Positions 10,576-25,200 of a stretch of DNA of 64,000 nt are shown here, one piece after another. Both the position numbers and the translations under genes were made by a program. The stretch's first letter is position 1. Each line of letters begins with the position of its first letter. Below the pieces are notes generated by a model. It was not told the DNA's origin. It worked only from the letters and a program-made list of their open reading frames with translations, and did not search any database. Source of the DNA: Sclerodactyla briareus. Lineage: Eukaryota; Echinodermata; Holothuroidea; Dendrochirotida; Sclerodactylidae. The stretch is from positions 180,900-244,899 of the forward strand of contig JAODTK010005826.1 of assembly GCA_026419785.1 (NCBI GenBank), read 5' to 3'.

Positions 10576-13500
10576 TAGTCTTGTCTTAGGACGATGATAC
10601 TTGATATTCCACATTACCTGCTGCTTTATATACACCACTCACAGAATTTCTGCAGTGCGCCACACCCACACTCGTACTCTCGGGTGTTTGGTATCGCTAC
10701 TATTATTATTACTTCAGTCAGTCAGTCTGCATATTTTTTGTACAGACAGATGAAGACATCGGTCACGATCCAGGTTCAAGAAGGGCTAAAACAAGAATTG
10801 TCTTAAGGGCAAGAATGAAAAGGGGCAAGGGGGGCAAGGTGTAACTGTGAGATAGGTTTGAGGAGTGAAGTAGACCAAGAAACACTGAACAAAATATCAA
10901 ATACAGTATGGGGAGCTGTTGGAGAAACTGGACAGGGATGGCAATGATAGCATTTTGGGCCAGGTGCCCTGCTGACCTGTTAACAAGTCTGTGTCCCGTA
11001 GAACCTGTTGTTGTTTATGGACCTCTGTGTGCACCTGGTTAATCCCAACAACAGAGGGACTTCCAAGAATAACCCCCCCAATAATATGCTAAACTGAAGG
11101 TGCTAAAACAGATGAAAATTTTCAAAATATACTTTCCCCTTCAGTTACCAAGGGATTAGTAGAACAGAAGAGGGACAACAGATAATATATTTGTTCCCGT
11201 ATATCCGTAACTGCCAGCCACATGACAGGAGAGCTAAGGAATATTAAGTCAGAGTTCACTTTCTCGTCTCAGGTCAGTCCCTTGAAACCTATGCTATCAA
11301 GCATTGGGGGAATGGTTGGCCAATTGAGGAGATTACAAACTCATATGAGTCATTCATTTTGACGTTAGGATAGCTGACAAATTGGAAAAAGTCAGTTGAA
11401 GTTACGAAACGGGCAGTTGAAAAAGTCAGAGTTGTCTTGTCCGTCCACCAATTAATGATAAACATAGAATATGTATGCTGTTGGCTAAAGTCTTTCATTG
11501 ATCTGTAGTTTTCTATATCAGTCAGTATATAGATTACTCATAGTTATAGTACGGGTAGCTTCGAGGCTGCAAAGGGGGAGGCTATGGAGCTGAAACTGTA
11601 TACGGGGATCTGCAGTTCCCACCGTGAAGTCACAGGCAAATCTTTGCCTCGCCTGATTGCAGTGCACACTTGCACCTTGCTGAAGGCTGGTTCTGGGGGA
11701 TTGGCCTCCATAATGTAAAAAATAGGAAATACCAAACTAAAGTAATTAAAAAAACCATTGGCCTTTAAGATTGAAGTCCTCTCTTTATGAATCGTCCCTC
11801 TTTAAGGGTTGTAATTCCATCATATCAAAATCAATGAGAAAAGCGTTCAGCGCGGGCTTGCGATCCAACAAGATGGAGGAGACCCACGGTGTATCTACTA
11901 ACATTTTAGTACCACCAGCTATTATATGAGATACTGCGATTGCAAATCATTGAATACCGAAGATCACATTTTTTCGTTCAATCTTTACAACAAACTGAAT
12001 CTCAAGAGCTTGAAAATTACCGGTCCCCTGTCATCACTATCTGTTGAATTAAGTTCTTGGACGTGACTGCGGGTCTGACCAAGTCAATTGATTACCTCAG
12101 CAGTGTCAATAGTGGGACTCTGCTTCATGCGAGCCCGAGTTCAGTAGACGCCTTGGACTAGCTGGCATATGGAGTCATGAATCACTGGAAGTGTTAGTCT
12201 AGTTGTGGTTGATAGCTTATCTGAGGGCAAACGAACCAAGCTCCGCGTTTCTGTCTCTATTGTGCTTCCGTCTTGCTATAATCTAGTGAGACTGGGACGC
12301 TCACACGTGGGCAAGATGGCGATTTTTTTAATTTTACACCTCACTCCGCCGCATCCTCGGTTACTGCTAGCAGGATCACGTATCAAATGCCAGGGTTCTC
12401 GGGGAGGGTGAAGGTTACCTGCCTGATTCGCGGTCGCCAACTGCGCTTTATTTGGGCACATGACAAAATTCCCGGCGGAGAATCCAACCTACCGTGTCCT
12501 GTGTGAACAGGAACCAGTGGGTTGTGGCCGACCGCCAGGATGCCCTCAGAGCTCATGGTTGGACGCAGCTTCGAGTGGTACCTCAGGGAGTGGGGGTGAG
12601 CCAGGCCCAGGCCCAGAGGAGCTCAGGCGATTGGACGCGGCGGGTGGATGCTGCTGTTGCCTTCCTGGCATGTGCCCCATGAGTGAGTAGTGGGGGTAGC
12701 CAGTGGGGAGGGGGACATGGCCAAGGGGTTTACGAGACAACAACAAAAAATTCCATTTGTAGGTCAGGGCCTTCAAAGAGCTGGTGTATATACAGCCTTT
12801 GCAATTTTTCCTAGAAGTCCCACTGAATGTTTACTTTATCACACACTTACCAGCCTCCCCCTAAATGGTTGTGCCATGTTTTACCATAACTTCTCTTGGC
12901 TTTCCTAAGTGATTGATTAGCAGTTTAATAGTATACCATGGGAGTTTTATTGCTCCCTTCTTCCAGTCTTTCTCTTTATATCTTTTGATCAAAAAATCTG
13001 TTTCACGTCCTTCTCTCGTCCTGGTATGAGATAGGCAACTAGGCAGAGAGCTATTTCGGTCAGCATACCGATCGCCTTCTCATACAGTATACAGTAAGGT
13101 CCGACTGCTATTAAAGATGCTAATCAACCCCGACAGCCGACATCGAATCAATAACCCAGTTTTTATAGACGAGAGATCAATTAGGCGTAAATTGTCCGTT
13201 CTACATGGCCACAGAATGTTATTGATCCTTGGCATAAATTTTGACGACCGAAGTTTATTTAACCGTAAGTGAATAATGTAGGCCACAACTTAAGGGAGCA
13301 TGGTACTACAATCGGTGATTGCTGACTTTGACTTTTTTTTTGAGAGTAAAGCGGTACTAACATAACAATATAACACAATCATGCATGTGTTCCTAAATAT
13401 TCAGCTCTAAAATGACAGGCTGAGAATTGGGCTTGGGCCAGTTACTCGTTTCCACCAACGAGTCACAAACTCCCGATGAGAAGTCCGATTGCAAAACACT

Positions 13501-14509
13501 GTATTTTGGGGTCCGCACTGAGGTTTTTCCGTGCATCACCGAACGCTTGTTTTTTCACGTGGTGGCACAAGCCTGGATTGTAACCTAGCCGCATCTACCG
13601 GCCGCTACCATCACCTGGCCTCCTCCGGGCAGGCGACCAGACCTGGGTCTGTCCATCCTTCCTACTCCCTGAGGTACCACTAGCAGCTTGCGCCATCCTA
13701 GCTGCAGCAGCCCAACCCAACTGAGTGGCCATATGAAGTGAATCAAGACATATCCGGGGCTTTAATAGTCCGCTTGAATTCAGTGCCCTTCGCACTATTC
13801 CACATATGCGAAAAAAACCTAGGTAAAAAATCAACCCATTTGGCCTTGAGCAAAACCATCATTCCGATGGTGCCCTACTGTAAGTCATATGGTACTAATT
13901 AAGAGGCAGCCGTATGATGACCCCATGACTGAAGAAAAAAACACCTTGGCCTTAAAGCTCGAGGGTTCAACGTCTTTTAGTCTTAAATAACATGATGGTC
14001 CCAACAATAGCAAGACACAACAGGGTATCAGCCATAAACGAGCCATATCTTGGGGGGAAATCCAACAGCTAAACCAGAGATATTGTCTAAGGCACCGCTG
14101 ATGGAAAGAGAGGAAAGAAAGAGACCTGGAATTTTGAAAACATAATTTCGTCTACTAAGATCACACAACGAGTTTTAATGCACAGTTTTTCAAACTTAAT
14201 GCAGTGGAATTGCTACAAATTTCCTGAAAGTAGGAAGGAGGTGGGGGTGGGGGCTTGATAGGTAGCTAGTTAGGTAGGTGAGGGCATATCTCTGAGCGTC
14301 CTATCGTGGTCTGTCACAACTTTAATCCCCGCTCAAGGTGGAGAGGAATGCCATGGGTTATGGCAATAAGACATGCAGTTGAACTGACGCCAAATGGAAC
14401 TAACTCCCCAATACTCTGTTACCTTGGGCTGCTCTACTATGAGTGATGGATCACTTGTTTGAGGCCAGTTAGGATTAAGAGTTTAATGATATTTAATGAT
14501 ATGTCGAGA
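10576..14509. other. Unclassified stretch, no recognised gene
   Basis: Includes a moderately GC-rich patch at about 12290-12700 with several overlapping open frames of 60-76 codons on both strands, and another near 13570-13720. I recognise no domain in either, and open frames are expected at this composition. An AAGATGGCG word at 12313 resembles a YY1 site but stands alone. The rest is AT-rich and non-repetitive within the window. Confidence 0.35.
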
Positions 14510-14780
14510 GGTCAAAAGGGAACAATGGCAGTCAACGGTGTGCATAACGTCTTAAAATTCCCCTGCCAAAAATTACAGATCTTGCCAACCAACTTAACAG
14601 TTTCCCCCCCCCCATACTTATCACAATAATAACCGAAAACATGTGATGAATTGGTTGCGTTTTCAATCGCGGTGCAGTCTAAAAATAATCCGATATCGAT
14701 ATCGCTATGGGGGAATCTCGTCAATTCCCCGAACTGTTCAGTGGTAGCATAACGCCTTACAACCACGAACTGGCTTATCG
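14510..14780. repeat. Dispersed repeat family 'B', copy 2
   Basis: Second collinear copy of the family at 7090-7390, same orientation, with TTTCCCCCCC..ATACTTATCA, CGAAAACATG, AATTGGTTGCGTT and GGGAATCTCGTC.ATTCCCC.AACTG in the same order and near-equal spacing. Confidence 0.55.
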
Positions 14781-16354
14781 TAGTTGATTTCATGTAATGC
14801 AACCTTTCTGGCAGTTCGTAGAGTGTTGGTCAATTGAATTGTTCAAAAAATGCACTTTTTCGTATTCATTGTTGGCAACTAATTGTGGATAGTGAATTTT
14901 GTTATCACCCTGACAGGAGCACTGCTCGGGAACATTGAATGCTAAATGCCTAATTTTTTACTCGTAAGTGTTAGCAGAAAATCGACTGATCCTCATGGGA
15001 GTGTTCTCTAATTGTATATTGGAATTTATCCAGCAACCAACTAGCACAGCTCTTTAGGTACAAGTCCATCTGACACATTGACACAGTCTGTGTCAGTTCA
15101 ACCCTGCCAGGAATCCCAGTATCCACCTATTCTGATAATTAAAATCATAATCCCCCCTCCCCTCCACTCTCAAGACCACAAATAGCACACACAGCTTCCC
15201 CTGTATCATACACTCCTACAACACACAATGGTTTTCCTGGGAACTTGGTGATTTCTCATTACACAGCAAGTTAACCAGCAACATGTATCTTCTGTTTGCA
15301 TTCGTGTCAACCCTCCCACTGATCTTTAATCCAATTGAAGCTTTCGTTATCCTCTCCTTTTTATATTGTTACTATCCAAACTGGACATACAGTATTCTTT
15401 CTAATAAACTCCACGCCCTAATAGAAGCACACCTTTTTTTGCAAGATTATATGATTTTGTAATCCTACTAGAGACACACGTTGTCAAGCGTCGAACACTA
15501 ATTGTACACTGAAAAAGATTACTTTGGTAGAAAATAAATGCAAGGTGTGATTTTGAAAGGGGGGGGGGGGGAAGTAGAGCAAGGGGTCATCATTTCGCCT
15601 TTGGGGTTGCCAAGCATCAACACCCAGTAGTTTTTCCAGCTTTGCTATGTCAGAATCTGCTTCGTGGTACCTATTCCTAGCTGGTATTTCCAGTCCGTGG
15701 CCGTTTGTTTTCTCTTTCCCCCCTACGACAATGTTTTATGCAACATGTACTGGCAATTTTATTTTAATCTCGCGGCACGTGACCAGCTGCCATAGCATGG
15801 TCGGTCATGCACATGTGTCCTTCTGTCTTTCACACATCAATTCTTCTCTGACAACGGGATTCCAAACACTTCTATCACTGACAACTGCGAATAACATGAT
15901 TAAAAATTTGTATTTTCTCATCGCATATTTGAATTGAATTGATTTGAAATTTGAATTGAAATTGACTTGTTTAATCAAAGTGAAACTGTTGAGTATCATA
16001 CGGCAGATACGGCTCTTTAAATTCGCACTAGCCCACTGTGCTATTGCAGTGTTGCACATCAAAAGTTTGAAAGATGATCGCTGATGACATAACCACAGAC
16101 GGGACAAGTTACTAACAATTATCGTGCAGTAACGGCCTCAATTTATCAGCCAAAATTTTGCCACACATCTTTGTCCGTAGATATAGAAAGTTGCTTCAGC
16201 ATTCCAAGTTAGACTTTTGTGGTATCTGTTGACGTATCACACTCAACACGTGTAAACCAGTTCAGTGAGGACTATTGTCCTAATAAACGCGCATGTTTCA
16301 GAGTTTGCCTTCCCCAGCAGTGCGCTCTATAAGAATTAATACGGTATTGAGTAA
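14781..16354. other. Unclassified stretch, nothing recognised
   Basis: Holds a poly-G run near 15559-15570 and short open frames on both strands near 15650-16100 with no recognisable motif. No gene called. Confidence 0.35.
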
Positions 16355-16768
16355 GCCAAGTTGCGCTGCGAGACTGCGAGTGAACGGCACAAATTTGCAA
16401 CTTTTCACAAATTCCTCGATTTTTTTACCAAAATTCCTCCCAACCTATAGTCAAGAACAAATAGGGTTCCTGTACTCCCTGTGTAGAAAGCTCACATCAA
16501 ATTTTCAACCTGATCAGACCAACCAGTCTGCACTCATCAAGTTTCGTGTTTACAGGTTTTCAATGTGACCTCTGGGCCTGCAGATGGACCTCTGACCTGA
16601 CCCCAAAACCACTCGGGATTATGTACGCATCATGGGAACTCACACACCAGGTATGGGGCTTAATCCTCCAGGTGGGTCCGAGTTACACGTGTTCACAGCT
16701 GGCAGCACAGATGCATCAACACACTTGTGCAGAGCTGCATAGATTCCTCTGACTTCGTCAAGGAATCA
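16355..16768 (+). mobile_element. Satellite-bearing inverted-repeat element, 5'-truncated copy
   Basis: Contains about 1.3 monomers of the same ~307-bp repeat found in the larger arrays: CTTTTCACAAATT, AATAGGGTTCCTGTACTC, GATCAGACCAACCAGTCTG, GACCTCTGACCTGACCCC and GGTGGGTC.GAGTTA in order. It ends in the family's right terminus: an AGATTCCTCTGACTTC segment followed by GTCAAGGAATCA at 16757-16768. No left terminal repeat was found, so the 5' part is missing or diverged. Confidence 0.65.
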
Positions 16769-19700
16769 AAAAGGTGATCAAGAAAATTTCTGAAGTCATT
16801 CAAAAAAGGCGGAGAAGCATTTGATTTCACATAAAACATCACCATTAAACAATGTGAAAAAAAACAATAAGAAGTGCTAAATTGGCCGAAACCTTGAGAA
16901 AAAGATATTATTGAAACTAAACCCCAATTTGCTTGCTACAATGGTTTATATACTTTTTAGTAATAGTTTCTGATAAACTCCACTTCTTATGCTGGAGCGC
17001 AAGCCTCAATCACAGATCAGGGGAAAATTTGTGATGGTCAACTTCCGAACCGACTGATACATCCTCAAACTCTGGTTCAATGGAGGACGATGAGAGGAGG
17101 ATTTTTTTCACCAGGTGGCTCCTGGAATCTGCTTCTAATGAGGACTATGCACAAACATCGCCTGCAGTCATCCAGTCATCCCTTTCAGTGCAGAAAACAC
17201 TCCCAGGAAGGATTACGACTGAACTAGGCCCCGAGGACTATACGCATAAACAATATCAAACTGTGTAAAGTAGGACTCTTTCTAGTATCTACAATAGTTG
17301 ACACGAGTAAACCAAAGACTTGGAGAACAAGAAAAGTGCAGAGAGTCCTTCACAAGAGCTTGTATAACCCAGGGTCACTACGCATAGCCAGTTCGTCCCC
17401 CGGTGCTGGCATTTGTGAAAATTCTGTACTGCTTGGACAATCCGCCACAGTAATTCAATGGAGAAACTGAGATTTGATATGAGAAGAAGAAAAGAAAACG
17501 AGAAATTCCGCAAAAATGGACCATGTGTCATGGTCATACGCACACGTGCGTAGAAATTAACTAATAATTTTGGGAACCTGGCGTAGTATGGGAAATCTCC
17601 TTAACTGGTAAACTGTACGGCACACAAGAGCTGGGTGTTGATGGCTGGCATCTCCGAAATGGCAGGTATGGGGTGGTGATAATTCAAGTTGATTATGAAG
17701 GTTGCTATAGTTTGTTAGTGACCCTAATAGTCTCCATGGGTATAATTGACAGATTTCCTTATTATTTGCGGAACAGCTGATTTAACAAATTTTAATGCAT
17801 TTTTCAAAATGATAATTCGGCGAGCTACAGGGAGCCACACAGTAAACCCTATGACAGGGGACGGCACGGTCGAAGTTGTAACAAATGGGACAACAAATGC
17901 GCAATGCAAGTGCTGTAACTCTGAACTGGCTTGATTCTTCACGACCCTGGGCCCGGGACACTCAGAGGGTGAGTGTTGGAATAATACAAATACAATTATT
18001 ACATGTAGTCGACGTTGACGCAGGAAAATTGCAAGGGAATATGCGTTGTCTCTGGGAAAGGCATGAACATTGAAAACCGTTGTAGAGTTCAACATTAATC
18101 AGTAATTCTCACATCTCCTAGAACAAGGCACGGCCCACTACTAGCTACAAACACAAGTGCATGCGCAGCAGCACCAATATTCAAGCTTGATTGTCATGAA
18201 TGGATACATTGCACAGGCAAGGTGCACTGCCATTTACACCACTAACACTGAATATCATACGAGCAACCAGCAAAACAATTGATCATCTTACACATACCTA
18301 GGCTAATCATATCTCCGCAGCACTCTAGCATTTAGGAGATATTAGGTTTTTAAGGCATTCAGGAATATTAAAGCCATCAACTCTTCAAACCCTTCCTAGA
18401 TTATTCGAAACTTGGTAAACAGGTCTGCTCTGGGTTAAAATCTCAGATTGAGTTCGAAAATGGGCATAACTGCATGTCTGCTGCCCCCTATTTACAGGTT
18501 TGACATGAGGAAAACAAGTCGATTTACCCGAAACTTGGGGGTGGGGACGAAAGTAGTAAACATGACATTGATTTCAACTAGGTCACCAAAGGTCAATTTG
18601 GGTTTTTTCTGCGAATTTCAAACTTGTGGCGGTTTTTGATCTGGAAACTGATATGACTGTTGTCAGGCCTATCAGGTCTACTTCCAGTGACTGTTGAAAT
18701 TTGTGAATTGTTTCAAGGACCAACCAACCAACTGTAGGCCACATTGTCCAAGTTCTGTTAAATACGACAGTAAGAAACTTAGCAACTTATGCTAATTGTA
18801 CCTCATGTGACCTCTTTGAAATGACCTGTATGAAGAGCTACTAGTTGTGTGGCGCGACGATTGGCCAATAGATGCTATAAGACAAAATTGCAAACCCCTC
18901 TCCCTGATCGATTCAATGTGCATCCAAACGCAAGGCCCAATACAACATTGAATAGGAAGAGGGGGGGGGGTTTGTCCCAGCTTTTTATCTTCAGTGTAGG
19001 TCCCTAGGCATGCCAAGATTATAGCCTCTGGGAAAAAAGTTTGGGGGTGCCATGGGAGAAGGGCTGTATTTCAAGGGTAACAATGAAAGATATCAATTTG
19101 TGAGGGAAACAGACACAGTACAGAAATCAGGAATAAAGTAATCAAATGTGAAGATTGCTCATTATTACACAGCAATTTCCACTTTAGGTATGTGATTGCT
19201 GACAACCACGTCCCCAGCTTGTATTTTAGTTGAAACTCATTACCAGTATAAATATTTCCTTTACTGAATTTTGGTTGTCAACTACCTGACTGTTCTGTTG
19301 TTATTCAGTCCCACCACCCCCCTCCCCCCTCAGTCATGTGTACCTGCTCGATTCCCAGCAGGTACACCACGGCTCAGTGCAATCTTGGTTTGGGGGTACC
19401 GTGGGGTCCAGGCATTCAGTCTTGTACCATCGTCCGTACCTCAGCCTATCTGTATGATCGCTAGTCCTACCTACCTACCTGTAAGATACACGAGCTTTCC
19501 GGACAATGTTTCATTAATATGCAAATTATGCAAATTAGTCTAGCATTCGGAAAGCACATTGCAACCTTCACTGTACCCCGCCACAAAGAATCTCAGCATG
19601 ACGCTTCACGTTCAGGATATCTCGAACCGCATATACGACGGACCGACAACACCCACACAAAGTGATCCACTATGTCCTCTCTTTTAAAAAACAAAGTGCA

Positions 19701-20963
19701 TTGCGAGACAACAACAGATGGCAAGCACAGGTCAAGACCCTCACCTTACGGGGCTCACACAGCCATATATACTACACCTCACTGAACCTTAATAATGACA
19801 CCATTGCAGGCATCATTCACCTTGTCAGCTTGTAAACAATATTGAGATAGACCTGTAACCTTTGCCTCCTGATCCATGGATTGAAGGTCCCGCCAAGACA
19901 GTGCCAACAAAATGACAATAATCACCTCCACCCAACACAACTATACACCCGTAGTCGGGCGTATCACCAGCATGTCTCCACTTTGAACAACGAAATGCGA
20001 TGATTGTTATTGAGGAATCTAAAAAATATGACATCTCTGACTCAAGGAAGGGGCCGGTGATTCCAAATGATTTTGCCACATTCTAAAATGCACAAATGCG
20101 GCAAAGTTCAGGAAATTACAAAATTTTTGCAACAAACCTCCCATTTGCCTTCGAATAATCGCCATGTTTGGCACATGAAACGACTGAAGTCCCCACCCCA
20201 CCTTGTTTTTGTGTACTCTGACGACGAAGTAAATTTTTTTTTTAAATATTCCCAAATTTGACCCTCTGGTGTCCCCTGGAATCAATTGCCATGTTTTTCT
20301 TAACCATCGAAAGTCCACACCACCCAGTTTTTTTGTAAATCGGTTATAATTCTTTATTTCAGTTTCTTCACAATAAAGGGCAAGAAGTCATGGCACAAGG
20401 CCCACTTTCAAAAGCAATCATCCGAGATTTTACCCAACAGGCGACAATGTCCAAACAACCGATGTTGATGTTAAAGTTATTGCATTGACACAAAAATTTT
20501 CATCGTCGGAACGCGGGTGCGGACGCACGGTTATGACTGAGACCGAGATGGCGGACACAGCTTTTAAACCTAATATCCCAAAACACAGTTACACTGTTAC
20601 AAATCATGCCATTGCCGGGCAAGCGATGATGGGGGGCTGACTGACAATTCCAGGAAATGTGACTACCTGAATATGTGAGACACTTTGAATATTACCCCTT
20701 GATTTGCCGATTGAGTCGAGAACCTCTTTTTGTGTATGCATCGGAGTAACTCCGTTTTTTCATAAAAACCACAAATTTGACATTCAATGAACCTTGACAT
20801 TACATTCAATTTTTTCAGGTCCTCAACTTTTTGTCGCCACTAGGTCTCTGCTCACTGAAGATTCTTTGAATTATCAGTTGCATCCATAGATTCCTCGATT
20901 AAAATATAATATATATATACATTTGTTTTTTCATTTTGAACCAAAAGCCAAAAGGCTTAATAG
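16769..20963. other. Unclassified stretch, no recognised gene
   Basis: The longest open frame is on the minus strand at 17724-18095 (123 codons) and shows no recognisable domain. A short GACCCTGGGCCCGG word at 17942 recurs at 31815, but the flanks do not align. A poly-G run lies at 18960-18970. No convincing exon or RNA gene. Confidence 0.35.
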
Positions 20964-22288
20964 TGATTCATTGACTCGTCCTGAAACCTACTGTATAGCC
21001 AGACACAAGACAAATGGGGAGATGTACCAGCTGTATGACCTTATATGACCTCTGACTTGACCCCAAACAATAGGGGTTCGTACGCATCAGGGGAGAAGCC
21101 ACATATCAAGTATTAACTTCATCATCCATCCAGGTGGGGTCGAGTATCTTTTCACAAGCCAAATTGGCCAAATATTGACTTTTTTTCACAATTTTCTCTG
21201 TTTGGATCAAATCACCCTGCTTATACCAAACAATAAGGTTCCTGTACTTCATAAGAAAGCTACCAACAAATTGAAACCGATCAGACACAACCATTCTGGA
21301 CTTTCATGTTCACAAGGTTTTCAGACTTTTTGACCTCTGGTGATCCTCATATGCTCTCTGACCTGACCCCAAAACAATAAGGGTTCATGTCCTCATCCTG
21401 GGGAACACACATACCATTTATGAGCTTCATCCATCCAGTTGGGGTCGAGTTAATCGTGTTTCACAGCCAAAATTGGGCCAATTATTGAACTTTTCACAAA
21501 TTTTATCTATTTTGACCAAAATCAACTCCAACCTTATACCAAAAACAAAATGGTTCCGTACTCCTCTAAAAAAGCCTGCACACCAAATTTGACAACCGAT
21601 CAGAACAACCATTCTGGACTTGATCGTGTTCACAAGGTTTCCAGACTTTGACCTCTGGTGACCTCAGATGACCTCTTACTGACCCCAAACAATAGGGTTC
21701 ATGTACTCATCAGGGGAACGCACATACCAGTTGAGCTTCATCCATCCAGGTTGTGGGTCGAGTTTACCGTTTCAACAAGCCAAATTGGCCAAATTATTGA
21801 CTTTTCAACAAATTTTCTCATTTTGACCCCAAAAATTCAAACACCCCGCAGCCTTTACCAAAACAGTGGGGTTCCTGTACTCCCCATAAGAAGCTACCAC
21901 CCAAATTTGGAACCCGATCAGACAATCATTGCTGGTACGGTTCACAGGTTTTCAGACGTTGCCTCTGGTGCCTCAGATGACTCTGACCTACCCCAACAAT
22001 AGGGTCGTGTCTCCTCCCAATGGGGGGGGGGAAAAAAAAAAAAAAAACAAACCCCACATCCATTATTAACTTCATCCCTCCAGGTTGGGTCAAGTTTTAA
22101 TGTTCACAAGCCAAACTTGTCCAAATTATTGACTTTTCACAAATTTTCTCTTTTTGTGATAAAATTTCACCTGACCTATACGAAAAACAATAGGGTCCTG
22201 ATACGCCCCCCTAAGAAAAGCTACACCACAACATACCACACACACACTGGCATGACTGCATAGATTCCTCGACTTTGTCAAGGAATCA
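20964..22288 (+). mobile_element. Satellite-bearing inverted-repeat element, copy A
   Basis: Bounded by a 12-bp imperfect inverted repeat: TGATTCATTGAC at 20964-20975 and GTCAAGGAATCA at 22277-22288. Just outside the left end is a palindromic AGCCAAAAGGCT-like motif shared with copies B and C. Just inside the right end GATTCCT and AGGAATC can pair as a hairpin. After a unique leader (CAGACACAAG..ATGGGGAGATGTACCAGCT) the body is about four tandem copies of a ~307-bp monomer, marked by GACCTCTGGTGA near 21331 and 21650. There is no coding capacity, so it would be non-autonomous. An assembly-type poly-G/A run sits at 22022-22047. Confidence 0.75.
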
Positions 22289-25200
22289 AAAATAGGCATG
22301 TTTTCACATTTCGTTCCAGTTCTGACCATTGTTCGACTCAGGAGCATTAGCAGAACTCCCAATTAAGCCTTCCCTGTGATACATACAACCACCTACTAGA
22401 ACGGAATACAAAAAGAATTTGATTATATAGATTCATAAATACCACGTGAACTATGTACGTAAGGTTTGTGTGTGGAGTGAATTATAACCGGTTATAATTC
22501 CAGTACTAAACACCGGCTAGAGGCGACACAAGTATGTCCCTTGGGAGAACTTAATCGACGACCACAGAACTTTGACAAGTGTTCAATGTGTTCATAACTC
22601 AAGTGCACACTATACTAGGGTAGGGGCCTATATCGCGTTTTGTCGCATTCTCGATCGTTCCCGAATCTGGTGTCCCCTATTTCACAAAACTTCTCAGCGA
22701 TTTTATCACCTTTCATTTGACACGAAGGGTTGCCACCAGGTAGACTATTTACCCTGAAATTCTCTCGTCTGCCTTTTTCATTCACTACACTGGGATATGA
22801 ATTATGGTACGTGCAGTCGAATGTCAAAAGGCACACATAGGGTGGATGATGAGAACCTGGAATTGGTGCGAAACTGAACTGGTTCTGATTTTATCCGCGA
22901 TGATTCAGGGAAAAGCTACTCCTTAACTTAGAGTATCATTTCCCTGATGACATTCACAGGCATGATTTGGAATATGAAGGAGAGTTTTACTATAACTCGT
23001 CACAACAGTCCGCTTGGGAAACATGCTTCTAGATGTTTCCTAACTTCCTCTCTTTGACAGGACTTTGGAAAAGCAAAGTCTCACTTACCAGTCAATTGAA
23101 TGCACTCGGTCGAAAAACGTGAAAATAACAGCAGTTGGGATTTACATATGCCTATACGCCGCAGCAACCCATCAGTCAACAACATTCCACACAGTGGCAC
23201 GATCATTTGTCCTTCGAATACGATCACACTATGGATGTAATTTTCCACGAGTGTGATATTTCAATGTTCCTGTAAACTGTGACTTTTCCTTCCATTGTTT
23301 CCAATAACTCAAATTCCCCGTATTTCCCGACCACACATTCTGTCTCTAACAGCATCCCCTGCACTCGATCGACTCAATCAGGCTAGTGTACTAGTATTGG
23401 ACTATTTGCTATGTTCGTGAACAGCTACAGCTGTACATTATTACTCCGAGTGCTACACTTAAAACTGTCACTCGCCTGGCCATTCGTGTACATGTAACGG
23501 TAGCATGCAACGTACTGTTTCTATAGCTGTTTTTCGTTCAATTCCGTGCGCAATTTGGCAACAACGCCATGCAGCTGTTTTCCACATTCTGAGTTTGACA
23601 TCATTTGCGATTGAGTAATTTGGGGATAATGAATTTTGACTCATATAAGGAGGTCCTTTTTCCTTGTTATTTCTCATCCCTAACACTTAAAAGTGATGCA
23701 GAGATATAATGAATGATCATTCAAGTCATCAGGCCAGCTACCTTACAGGCAGAAGAGAGAGCAGATACATCGATGTAATCTTTGGGATTAATGTCTGTGT
23801 TGACCATCTGCGGTCAGACATGTGGTAGGTAAAACGTGACTGGCTGGTCTTCATTCTGACATGAGGACCGGCCTCTGCAGAAGACATGTCCAACTACTCA
23901 TCTGTCATCTCTCGACAAAAGATTCACGGCCAAATGAACGCTTTAGAGCTACTGCTAGAGAAAAAATATATCTCCTGTGATTCGCACTTTATTTCCCAAT
24001 GGCCTCTGATGCCCCTTCAATGACCTTTGACCTTGACCTTCACAAATGTCAAACATGTCTAACTGGTGGTAATAAACATTGTGTCCAAGTTGATCAACAT
24101 TCATACAAAAGACTGCCAATGGGGGCCAGAAGGAAATTTCACACAGTGGCCTATGGTCCCTTAATGACCTTTGACCTTCCTCTATAAGGTCCAGATGCCC
24201 CGAAATTCAATAAACATTGGGTCCGAGTTTTGGGTACATTCTCAGAGATTGACTCTTTTGGGTCGTAAAATGCATCTTTCCAATCTGATGTTTATGTTTT
24301 ACCTTCTAACAGCACTATATGATGTTGCATCTGAATCCTGTGAACCAGCTGAAATGGACCACCACCCAAAGACCATTATGACACAGTTTCAGAAAATCTT
24401 GTAGGTAGATGGACAGACAGACAAACTACAGCTACATAGATAGATAGAAGACATGATCCCTGACATAACAAGCTGACGCTGTACTATATGGTCTAACCGC
24501 TATCACAAAAACTAATTATATCTCCAATCTGGCACACCACTTGACTTAACCCTATAAATCTCTGACCATTAAATTTCAGTAACAAATGCTGAACTGGAAT
24601 TATATACCTACACACCAAATTCAACTCGGATCATCACATAAAAGGTCCCACATGCACCTTGAATCTGGAATTCAAAGTTCAAAAATTCTTGCCCTTTCCT
24701 ATATTGCAGCTGTCCCAATTGACAGCTGGCTTGATTTTGGGGAGTAGGAAGTAGGATATGCCGGGTGGAGACAAGAATGACCAATAATAAGTGCACTCTT
24801 CCCTTCCACTGCTGTAAAAATAGTGTGAATAAGGACGTGAAGGTCAAACTCATATGGTACAATTGACCCTGCATGAACCTATTCGCGTCAGGATGAAACA
24901 CAAAGTTCACTCAGTGATCACTCATCTGTGTTTGTGTGTGGGTGTGTGTGGCAGTCAGGCTCGCCAGCTAGCAGGAATTTTCCTGAAGAAACTCGAGGGC
25001 CAACTTTGATGAAATATTGAGTGTGGTATCAGGTTAGGTGGAACACAATTTGATAGCTTTTGGGCATGAAGTCACTAGCGAAGTGTATCAACCAATAGAA
25101 GCCTATAGTTGATGTGGTTTGGCTTATCAGGTTTGGAACTGTAACCTCGTGAACCTGACGTGACCTGAACCGACACCAAATCAACGGGAGCATCTACTCC

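Noticed and set aside
12300..12330. AAGATGGCG word resembling a YY1 promoter site
   Set aside because: Similar words occur by chance elsewhere in the window (near 20548 and 30686) and no gene start could be linked to it.
12560..13720. Shared GTGGTACCTCAGGGAGT word on opposite strands near 12575 and 13675
   Set aside because: Similarity does not extend convincingly beyond the word, so no inverted-repeat element was called.
17724..18095. 123-codon minus-strand open frame
   Set aside because: No recognisable domain, no clear splice sites and no repeat partner; treated as chance.
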